Shown: positions 22,910 through 31,999 of the stretch, piece after piece | How positions within the stretch are numbered: position 1 is the stretch's first letter | Layout of the letters: each line of letters opens with the position of its first letter | From: Acorus gramineus | Taxonomy: Eukaryota; Streptophyta; Magnoliopsida; Acorales; Acoraceae | Assembly: GCA_030737835.1 (NCBI GenBank) | Contig: CM060850.1 | Location: forward strand, 24,779,774 to 24,843,773 | Length of the DNA stretch: 64,000 nucleotides | Direction: 5' to 3' | Position numbers and translations under genes: made by a program | Notes under the pieces: generated by a model | Databases searched by the model: none | What the model saw: the letters and a program-made list of their open reading frames with translations, nothing else | What the model was told of the DNA's origin: nothing

Positions 22910-25900
22910 TCACTGACCTCTACAAGCTGTGAAATATTTACACGATATGAGATAAATGAAAAAAAGAATTGAAATCAACATTAGTAAGTCTTTGACCTTT
23001 AGATTTCTTGGGAAAACGAGGCATCTTTGTCTTTTTCAGTCGAGGTGTGTTGGTCCCCTGTGAGTATTAAACAGATCATAATTAAAGACAAAAAAAACTC
23101 CAAAGAAAATGTAAAAAGAAAATATTGAACCAAGAATTACCAGTGGTGGAAATTCTTTAATTGGAAACGCGGACGAATCATATCCTGGTCTTTTGTTCCA
23201 AGGAAGAAATACAAGTTTCTTTTCTTCATTTCTTCCACGGCGGCAGACATAGCACCTTTCAGGGAAGTTACCTTTTTCACAGCAGCTCCAGCAAAGTATC
23301 TTGTGCCAACATTCGGTGCTGTAACATACTGCTGGTTTATCACAGCAGGTGCAAAGCTTCTGCAACCAAAAAAAATAAAAATAAAATCCATTTCTATAAA
23401 AGTAAACAATAAAAATTAAAATAATAACAAATGACTACTTACACGGAACTCGTGATACATTTCCTCGAACATGAAACAATAAATTCTACTTTCCTCAGGG
23501 TAACGAAATGAAGGATATGTAAAACCTCCTCCAAAATAGAAATCATTCTGCAAAAAGCAAAGATTATTGAGTTTAAGAAATTTGAATTTTCTCCAAGTTG
23601 AAAAGAAAGAATTTTCATCAAAGGTGAACACACACATCCAAATTGTTCTCTGCCAATTAAGTCCAAACCACAGCTGAACTTCCAAACCCTTCCAGTACTA
23701 TGCAAAATCAACCCAACTGGACTAAATCCGAAACTGGACTGATTGACACAATTATCAGGCAGATTTACCAAGGGTTAGCCCTTTAATTGTCCAAAAGTTA
23801 TCAGAATTGAAAAAAGTGTTTTTAAGTGCAATAAAAGCTCGTGAAGTTTTTTGAAATCAAGAATAATATGTCTTTCTAAAATGACAAACAGATCACCAAT
23901 GATATGTAGGTATATCCATTATCTAGCCACGTCATAGCATAATACTCAACTCCGCACAATAAACAACTCTTATTCCTGCATACGCTTTCAGAATATGTGA
24001 AACCAATCAGATTCTAGCTTTTACACCAGAAGCATAATGAATATCAGTTCAAGTCATTTACAATGCATGAACACACGGCCACTTAAGTTGGGGAATCAGA
24101 CATGCAGCAGGAATCCAGGAGTATCATCAACAAATTTGATAAAGTCATCAATATTAATCCATGTCATTTGATATGTTCATAGTACATGCTAGATTCTCAA
24201 GCGCATCAAACAAAATAAGATTTTTTACACGACCATATAGTAAAAATAGTTTATAGTACTGATACACGGAAGTGAAAATAAAGAACAAGCTATAAAACAG
24301 AAAAAAAAAACTACTACTTGAGCCACGATAACATGCAGAATCCTGTACAGTTCTACTTTGTCTCAACATGAATAACCAAAAAAAAAATGATGACAGAACA
24401 ATTGCCCATCCAAAAATTAAAAAAAAGCTTGGAAAAACATTCAAATGCTAACCTTCACCATAGCATCCCGCATGAAATCATAATCAAACCGTTTCAGCTG
24501 TAGTTGCAAAACAGGAAGGAAATTGATGAACAGAACACCTTTTTTAGCATCCTGAAAGAAGCAAAAGTATCTTTTAATCTAAAAAACTAGTGAAGCTTTT
24601 TTTAGGAATTATAAACCCACTATTAAGGCATATTAATTTAGTGAAGGAAAGGACAAGCAACCAACCAATCCTCATGTAGCAGAAAATATTTCATTTAAGC
24701 TTTTATTTTTCAATAGTTCACATGATATATTGTCCCTAGCCTGTAAGCCATGTTGCTCTGCATGGTACTTGTTATCACCTTCTAGCCTTTCCACTTAAAC
24801 ATACTTGCCAAAAGATGTATAAACATTCCTACAGCCTTTAACATCTAGCTGAAGATCTACAAAATATTTGTCAAAGCGAAGTGTAAAAATTATGAACGAT
24901 GGTTCTTTCCAAAATTTGAACACCATAAAACTTTTGTGGCTAAATATTTTGATATAGGCTTCAAACTAAGATTAGTACCATAAAATGACTCCTTCCTATT
25001 AGACTTGTAGTCAACATTGATGCACTCTATGTAATTCATATGGTGCCTTTCAAATAACTGTTGTATCGCACCCTCCACAACAGTCCCCTGAGGCAATAAA
25101 CAAATACAAGATCTATCAATCTCAGCAAACCAAACGAACTAACAACAAAATATGGCGGAAAAAAATGTGTGACTTTCATTTTATCTTCCAACTTTTCACA
25201 GAGAACTCTGTTGAGCCCTTGCTCTGCTACTTAATTTGTTATTTAACTTCAATTGATCTGTCAAAAGTTTACTCAATTTGTTGATTATTTTGCATTCAAG
25301 ATATCCTGCCATTCTCTTGTTTTATTTTTTGGTATCGAATGTGATCAAACCCTTTGTTGTGAGGAATCTATGGTTTTCAGTCAGGTGTTTGTTTCCTTTT
25401 ACTGTAGCTAGATGATGACAAAGGTTTGTTTCATGCTAAATTTGCTGGATTGTTTTTACATTTTACAAAGTGGACTTATGATCCTCTAAAGGTAATTTCT
25501 TTGCCCCCATTTTGATGTTGAGCTGCGGCTTATCCAGTTCACTGTGATGATGTCTTCATTATGGGATAGATAAAACTTCGTGCAAGAGGTCGCCATTTTG
25601 GTTTTCTTTAACTCCCATATATTTTGAGACTGTCCAGAAATATGAGGTGTACGAAAAAAAAAAACCCAAAACCATTTAAAAAAAAAAACCTAGATGTCTA
25701 AGTGAGACTTCTTGGCCTATTATTTGGAAGTTCTTATATGTTATAAATTTAATCTTAAGCACCATCCTTTCACTATTTGTGAAAATGTTTAATGACTCTT
25801 TCTTAAGAAATGGTCAATTAAACAAATTAAATCCTCCTATCTTTACAAAAATTCAACATCTTCTCTATAATTATCATTAGTTGTCCAAAAGAATGCAATT

Positions 25901-27062
25901 TCACAACTAATTACATGCCTCACATAACACAAACAAAATATTTTTAAAACAAAATGTTTTCAGAATGATGATGTTGTACATTAAACCAAACTTCTGCCAT
26001 CCATGAAAAAAGAAAAGAAAAAAGATGAACACTTCTTTAAAGGTCATGCACTGATATCAGATTTTCTTTTACATGAGTTCCATGAATACGTTTCAGTAAA
26101 TGTTCTTATTTTCTTATTACATATATAGAGAACATGGTTAGGAATAAAACTGGCCAACCTTTTTCACCTTCACGACAATGCCCAGGGCATTCTGCTCCAG
26201 ATCAGCATTGACTTCCATCTCCTTCAATTGGCATTGCTTGCTAAAACCAAAAATAAGAAAAATGAAACCCAAAAAATTCACAAAATGAGTTTTGCTTTAA
26301 TTAAAACAATCTTCATTGCATTTCCCGACTTGATCTTTAAATGTAGGACTTATTACTAAAACAAAATCTTGACTTCTTTAAAAAGAACTGTAACAATAAG
26401 TAGTAAGGAAATGCCCAGAAAAGCAGGACTGATAGAAACCTCTCATTAAACATGGATGAAATTAAAACCAGAACAATAAAGATTTCTTTCTTCACATCCA
26501 ACAGAAGAAGAAAACAACCTAGGTCAAAACACAATCAATAAAAGATGACAGTGTTCAAGAAATATTAATAAAAACCCTCATAATGCAAACCCCGAGAAAA
26601 AGCTCACCTGAGAGAATCCAATGGCGGCACCTTCAACGCCAAAATCACCGTCTCCTCCTCCTCCTCTCCCTCTGCAATGTCGGTCATCTTGGGCGGCGGA
26701 GCTTCGGCGGAAACCGAAGTCAGCGTTGCCGCTGCCGAGGACTCTCCGTCCGCTGATTCCGACTTCTTTTCATCTGCGCGTGATTGCTTCTTGTCCGCGG
26801 CCTCTGACGGCTGCACCTTCGACAGAGACGTCACCGTCTCCTCTTCCTCCGCCGCCATCTCTGCAATGTCGGCGGTCTTGCGGAGTTGCCTCTTCGCCGG
26901 AGCCTCGGCGGTCACTGCGGTCGGAGATTCCACCGCCAAGGACTCTCCGTCCGATGACCCCGCCTTCTTTTTGGCCACGGCGTCTGATGGCGCCGGAGAA
27001 GACGCGGCGGCGCCCATCCGCAGTTGCTTCGGATCCGAAGGAGTTTTTTCGGTGGAATTCAT
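22910..27062 (-). CDS. RING-HC finger protein with acidic, repeated N-terminus (family unknown)
   Basis: Exons inferred from splice sites and matching phases: 27062-26608, 26240-26159, 23547-23443, 23359-23141, 23057-22997 and 22926-22910, giving about 312 residues. Residues 1-151 are low in complexity, acidic and Ala/Ser-rich, and contain a block of about 50 residues twice (KKKAGSSDGES...EEEETV and DEKKSESADGES...EEEETV). Exon 4 encodes a canonical C3HC4 RING: CTCC, CWH, CWSC and CYVC, spaced CX2C-X10-CXH-X3-CX2C-X9-CX2C. Such fingers usually recruit E2 enzymes, so ubiquitin ligase activity is plausible. The tail is basic (LKKTKMPRFPKKSK), a possible nuclear signal. Intron 2 is 2.6 kb and holds a UBP gene fragment. 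I do not recognise the family. The last exon is uncertain; reading on without the final splice gives a slightly longer tail. Confidence 0.65.
24453..25087 (-). pseudogene. UBP12/13-type deubiquitinase fragment (three exons)
   Basis: Three consecutive exons of the ubiquitin-specific protease domain lie in the large intron of the RING gene, same strand. 25087-24979 carries GTVVEGAIQQLFERHHMNY and ECINVDYKSNRKESFY. 24856-24741 carries LQLDVKGC and VERLEGDNKYHAEQHGLQ. 24551-24453 carries GVLFINFLPVLQLQLKRF and DFMRDAMVK. The exon order, introns (122 and 189 bp) and phases follow plant UBP12/13, so this is a genomic copy, not a retrocopy. Exon 2 has an in-frame TAA at 24797-24795 where the family has glutamate, and its donor is GC, not GT. 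The catalytic Cys box and the His box are absent, so it cannot be an active protease. Its first exon is in phase with RING exon 2, so it could be spliced into some transcripts. Confidence 0.88.
25408..25491 (+). other. Exon-like segment of unknown origin, opposite strand
   Basis: An 84-bp stretch (28 codons, open) is bounded by a good 3' splice site (tttactgtag) and a 5' splice site (gtaatttc). It encodes LDDDKGLFHAKFAG followed by LFLHFTKWTYDPLK. It lies on the plus strand in the same intron of the RING gene as the UBP fragment. I do not recognise the protein. It may be a second captured gene piece, or chance. Confidence 0.3.
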
Positions 27063-27505
27063 TGCCTCGCTCTGCTCCGCAAAATTCTCGATCGAGAGAA
27101 AGAATGTGTGTGTTTTTTGGGGAGGAGCAGAGCAGTGCGTGTGAGATTATAAGAGGGACGGGAGTTCGTCGCTCTCGTCTATTTCCCGCCCAGTTTTACC
27201 ATTTCCGCACGTGCGAGACTGTATCAACTCCGTAGAAACCACGAAGTGGACCCCATATTTAGCTCTTTTACAAATGGGTTTTTTTAACATGTATACAATA
27301 ATACTAGTTGTAATGCACGTACGCGGTATTACATTCTAAATTACATATAAATAAATAATAATAATTATGTAAAAAATTAAATAATCGTTAGATAAAAAAA
27401 TACAAATGTGCTTATATATAAACAATGGTAAGAAATATGTGGTATTATAATGCAACAACAACATGTATATTATATATATCTTAAATGAAATTTAGATACT
27501 TAAAA
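27063..27505. promoter_or_regulatory. Upstream region of the RING gene
   Basis: The first 170 bases (27063-27235) are GC-rich and probably contain the leader and core promoter of the minus-strand gene. Beyond that the sequence turns AT-rich. No TATA box stands out. Confidence 0.35.
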
Positions 27506-28472
27506 GGGATTTTTCCATATATACCCCTGTTAAATTTTAATTTTTTTAAAATACCCATGCAAAAACCCACAGTGCAAAGATACCTTTAAAAAACATTGAG
27601 TGAATGCAACCGTATCCTTATAACACACACTGTGAATAATTCTGGATTGATGAGTGCAACCGTATCCTTATAACACACACCGTGAAGAATTCTGAATTAA
27701 CTATAGTTAAAAGTCTAACTCCATATGTACATTGATCTAAATGACCTTACTAATTCTGAAAAACAAAAAGCTTTTTCGCATAAATATCCCTCTTAAAACC
27801 CATATTTTTGGAATTACCTATATTATTTCCACCATTACAAAAATACCCTTAAAATTTTAAGAAATTGTACAAATTTGTCCTCTATCAGCCATTTGTTAGG
27901 AACGCAGACCCAACCATGATTATATTCTTAACCCTATCCTGCAAAATGATTAATTTCCCATCATTTAAATCACACACCCTACTCAACTCTGCATGAAGAA
28001 GAAAAATATAAGGTTGAAGAAAAAAGAAGGAACTATGGTTTGACCATTCAAACATAGCGTGGGGAGAGTATTTTAGACTGTTTTACCTGTGATTAACGGT
28101 AACTAATGGAGATATTCCAATCAATCCTCACGAACACTAACCTCAAGGGCAAATTTGTACGATATATTAAAACTTTAGGGGTATTTAGGTAATGCTAAAA
28201 ATAAAAGGGGTAATTATGCAAATACAGATTTTAAGATAGGTATATATGCAAAAAAAAAAAAAACTCACTTCGATAGCTTGAGCGTACAAGGGTCATTTTA
28301 ACGCCTGTAATGGAATGAAAATGAAAAATATTAACCATTCCAGACGGAATTTGACAACAGGAGCACGATTGCACTCACTTAAAATTTTCGATGGATATTT
28401 TTGCACTGTAAGTTTTTATAGAGGTAGTTTGACAAATTTGAAACTTAGCAGGGGTATAAATGAAAAATTTTC
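27506..28472. mobile_element. Non-autonomous Mutator-like element (967 bp)
   Basis: It is flanked by a perfect 9-bp target duplication, tacttaaaa, at 27497-27505 and 28473-28481. The ends are inverted repeats of about 110 bp: the left has atatacccctgttaa and acagtgcaaagatacc, the right the inverse of atttatacccctgctaag and acagtgcaaaaatatcc. Long TIRs with a 9-bp duplication define Mutator-like elements. The left part holds a tandem duplication with a 60-bp period (accgtatccttataacacac at 27609 and 27659). No transposase or captured gene is seen. Confidence 0.88.
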
Positions 28473-28481
28473 TACTTAAAA

Positions 28482-30747
28482 TAAGGATAGGATAATGATA
28501 AACAATCTAATCTTTTAATAAATCATGAACAACCTTGAAAATCTCTCAATGTATACACCAAACGTAAAAAAATAATAATTTATTTTACCTTAGCTTAGCA
28601 TTTCATAAAACGCATTTTAACGAAAAATAAAGAAATCTAAACTAACTCCCAATAAATCAAGAAAATATGTTTTTACATCATATCATACATAAATAAAAGT
28701 TACATTAAATATTTCTCCAAATGATCTCTAAAATAATTAAGGGAATTTGAGTTCTTAAATGTTAATTTTTTTTTTGTAAAGAACTAATGAATTTTATTAT
28801 TCATCAATATTACATACAAATATTCTTTAAGAATATAATTTTGTAGTTGAAGGATATTTTCTAAATAATTATTTAAATAAGAAACCTTAAGAATATTAAT
28901 TAGATTATAAAAATAAAATCAAAATATTGAAAAGAACAACTTACTCTTTTGTCGAACTATGTGTATGCAATGATCAATTCTCCTAAAATATAAAAACATT
29001 TAGCCAAAAAAATGATTAGAACTTTTCATTATTAAGTAATTCCCAATAAAAAATATCAATCAAAGATATTCAAAATAAAACATATTATTCATCCTTAAAA
29101 ATATCATCTCAAAACAAATACAAAACCTAATTTTTTAATCTAATTAGGTGGATTTTTAATCAATGGAGGGTGGGTTAGAGCATTTATCCTAAAATAAAAA
29201 ACTAATTATTATATTTATGATATATATAAATTTAAATTTATAAATAAAAACTGATTTTATGTCCAATATTTATTTAATTTGTAGGAAAAGATAGAGGATT
29301 ATATGGATTTCATGTAGTTTACACGATGTTATTTGAATTTATCACTTTTTTATAAAAATGTTTGTTAAGATGTCATCATAAGATACACATTTTTTTTTTA
29401 CCAATTATTTAATATTTTAAAAGATCTAAATCCAAAACAAACAAATCACTAGATTATATTCGTTGATAAATAAAAATATATTTTTTCTTAATTCAAGGGT
29501 TAAAACCAGTTAAAATATTTCTCATTCAACCCCCTATAATATAATAGTTATTTATAAATATCATGGTTTGTTCTCCCAGAATAAACATTTTTATTTCTTA
29601 TTATCCGTCTCTTCTTCACCCTAAACGGGGTAACAGCGTTTTTTTATTCCATCAAGGCTGGAGAATTACCCACCGAGCAATCACTCCCCACCCGTCCAAT
29701 AATAATCAATCACCTCCATATATCATCGATCCATAACTTCTCATTCATTCGGTTGAGGATTTGATTTTGGTGGAGATTTTCCAGAGTTTTTTTTTTTTTG
29801 TTTTTTTGGTATGGAATTCATCACCCCATTATTTCTATACATTTTTATGTTTTTTCAATTCTTGTTTACCAGAATGGTGTTTGAATTTTGGATTCAAAAT
29901 CTACAACAACACTGCATAAGATACACAATCCTTTGTTTTTTTTTATTCTATACATATACATAGATTGATTGTCCCTTCTTTGTCTTTATGTATTGTATTG
30001 TGTTGTTTGTATTTCTCCCTTTTTTTCTTCAAGGTCTTCTAATTATGTTATGTGAACTGTCAACACATCAATTTCTTGTTGAATTTGTTATCTCATCTTT
30101 TTTTTCTCTCTCTATTTGGTTTTTACTAAGATATTTTAGAGTTTCAGTGTTAATGGAGACTAAGATTTTAATTTGTGAACCTATACAAACACACAATAAT
30201 GCAGAACAGAGTGAATTAAGCCCCCCGATCAGTGCAAATATTTGTCTTTCATTATTCAAATTTTTTTTTTAACTGATTGAAGGAAGTTGAATTAACAGAG
30301 TTCTTTTGAGACGAGTTGATATATTACAGATTGTTAAATGATCCCTTTTGTTAAAGCAATTATAATTATTGTTGTGCCTGTGAGTCTCCTCTTGGAGAAG
30401 GGAATGCTAATTTATGGACAGAGATTCATGTAATTCTTCTTTTGGAACATGGTATACTAGGTTAGAAAAATGTAAAAAAGTAAGCATTCAATTCGAATTT
30501 ATCTTTTGGAACTTGGTATACTAGGTTAGAAAATGTAAAAAAGTAAGCATTCAATTTGAATTTATTCTACTATTCATCTCTTTGGAAGTATGCATTTCAT
30601 TAGACAAGTTTATACCCATGAAAAAAATTCAAAACATCTTATTATCTGCAAATAGAACTGCAAGAATGATTGTCGTTTGCATTTTCCATTATATATAGAT
30701 GATGTTGAGAATAGGGTGATGGAACATTTTTTTCCAGATAACTTCCA
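28482..30747. other. AT-rich spacer, then probable promoter, leader exon and leader intron of the F-box gene
   Basis: 28482-29560 is AT-rich without genes. One piece (29285-29340, gaggattatatggatttcatg) resembles the ends of the TIR family at 10.0 and 58.6 kb. 29640-29810 is less AT-rich and may be the first, non-coding exon of the F-box gene. A 3' splice site (ttttttccag) at about 30737, just before the start codon, supports a leader intron. A tandem duplication with a 64-bp period lies at 30439-30566. Confidence 0.4.
30439..30566. repeat. Two-copy tandem repeat, 64-bp period
   Basis: Two nearly identical units each contain ggtatactaggttagaaa and aagtaagcattcaatt. They lie in the presumed leader intron of the F-box gene. 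Confidence 0.85.
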
Positions 30748-31887
30748 ATGACATTCGATATGGAGAGGTTGCCAGAAGACTTGGTAATGGAGATATTATC
30801 GAGGGTCTCCCTGTCATCTCTACAGGACTGCAGACTCGTCTGTAAGCATTGGAATACATTGATGAGTGGGCCTATCTTTGCCCGCCTACGTTGCACCCAT
30901 GGCATGAACAGCCTCATGGTGTGGAGAGAAGTGAAGGATAAGTTTAACTTGGATGTCGTTGATCCATGCAACCTGCAGACAAGGAAGCTGAGGTCCCCGC
31001 TGAATGACTTTAATTATCGCGACTTCTATGTGGTGGGCTCATGCAATGGCCTTCTCTGCCTCTCGGAATCTGTGCACCAAACACCCATCTATGTCTGCAA
31101 CCCTTCCCTTGGTGAGTACCTTACCCTGCCCATTGGTGAACGTCGATTGTCGGATGTCTTTGACGGGTACTTCTATGGTACTGGGTTCGGTTATGATCCC
31201 GCAGAGCCTGATGTGTACAAGGTTGTGAGGTTGTATTATACTTCCCCTGAATATCTATTTGACCTGGCCTTTGACAAGGCTGAAATCTGCACAGTGGGCC
31301 GTGGAGGTTCGTCGGGCAGCTGGAGGGTTATTGATGGTTCCTATGATAGACCAAGGATAAATCCAGTCAGTCATATCCTGCTGGATGGAAGGCTCTACTG
31401 GATGGCATGGAGAAGAGAATATCCTAGAAGGTTGTTATTCAATGGCATGGTCTCTTTTGGCATTCACGAGGAGGAGTTCAGGGATGTTCCTTGCCCCTCT
31501 GGGTTGGTTTGTGGCAGCAAGATAGAATATAGAGTAAATCTTGTGTCATTGAGAGGGTGTCTCACAGTTGTGGATAGTTCTTTCGAAAATTGGATAGACA
31601 TATGGTTAATGAAGGATCCCAGGATAGGGGAGTCTTGGGTGAAGGAATATACCATTCATCTTACATTACCACAAAGGCATTTGTCCCAGAAAATAGAACC
31701 ATTGATGATTCTGAAAAATGGGGATATTTTGCTTCGCACGGGCAGGGGCCTGGCTACATATGATCCAAGGAATGGAGACTTTTTAGTGAGGCTAGTGGAA
31801 ACTACGACTCCGCTCGTTGCCTTCCCTTATGTGGAGAACCTTAATTCGCTCAAGGAGGCTTGCAATGATGGAGAAAGAATGGGGTAA
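30748..31887 (+). CDS. F-box protein with F-box-associated domain (CPR1-like class)
   Basis: An uninterrupted 379-codon frame. Residues 5-45 form the F-box (MERLPEDLVMEILSRVSLSS, then CRLVCKHWNTLM), which binds SKP1 in SCF ubiquitin ligases. The rest fits an F-box-associated beta-propeller: VGSCNGLLCL at about 91, YVCNPSLGEYLTLP, FGYDPAEPDVYKVV, and SHILLDGRLYWMAW at about 210. The substrate cannot be deduced. The start could be 30748 (MTFD) or 30760 (MERLP); the latter matches the usual F-box spacing. A splice acceptor just upstream suggests a leader intron. The stop codon lies next to a possible donor (gggtaacc), and a conserved 36-bp exon-like piece lies 2.7 kb downstream at 34610-34645, so the 3' UTR may be spliced. 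Copy B of the segmental duplication starts 112 bases after the stop. Confidence 0.92.
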   Translation: MTFDMERLPEDLVMEILSRVSLSSLQDCRLVCKHWNTLMSGPIFARLRCTHGMNSLMVWREVKDKFNLDVVDPCNLQTRKLRSPLNDFNYRDFYVVGSCNGLLCLSESVHQTPIYVCNPSLGEYLTLPIGERRLSDVFDGYFYGTGFGYDPAEPDVYKVVRLYYTSPEYLFDLAFDKAEICTVGRGGSSGSWRVIDGSYDRPRINPVSHILLDGRLYWMAWRREYPRRLLFNGMVSFGIHEEEFRDVPCPSGLVCGSKIEYRVNLVSLRGCLTVVDSSFENWIDIWLMKDPRIGESWVKEYTIHLTLPQRHLSQKIEPLMILKNGDILLRTGRGLATYDPRNGDFLVRLVETTTPLVAFPYVENLNSLKEACNDGERMG

Positions 31888-31999
31888 CCTCTCTTTTTTA
31901 CTTTCCAACTACTCAGTATAATTTTTCTCCTTTTGTTCAACTCTTGAATCTCGTTATTACTGATTCCATATGCATCCCTTTTATTTTATGATAACTCAT

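Noticed and set aside
23137-23409. Second open frame across the RING exon
   Set aside because: It has no conserved domain, and its phase does not fit the flanking exons, unlike the frame with the exact C3HC4 spacing.
26621-27235. Long plus-strand open frames opposite the first exon of the RING gene
   Set aside because: They are Pro/Ser-rich by composition and antisense to a better-supported exon with matching splice donor and phase.
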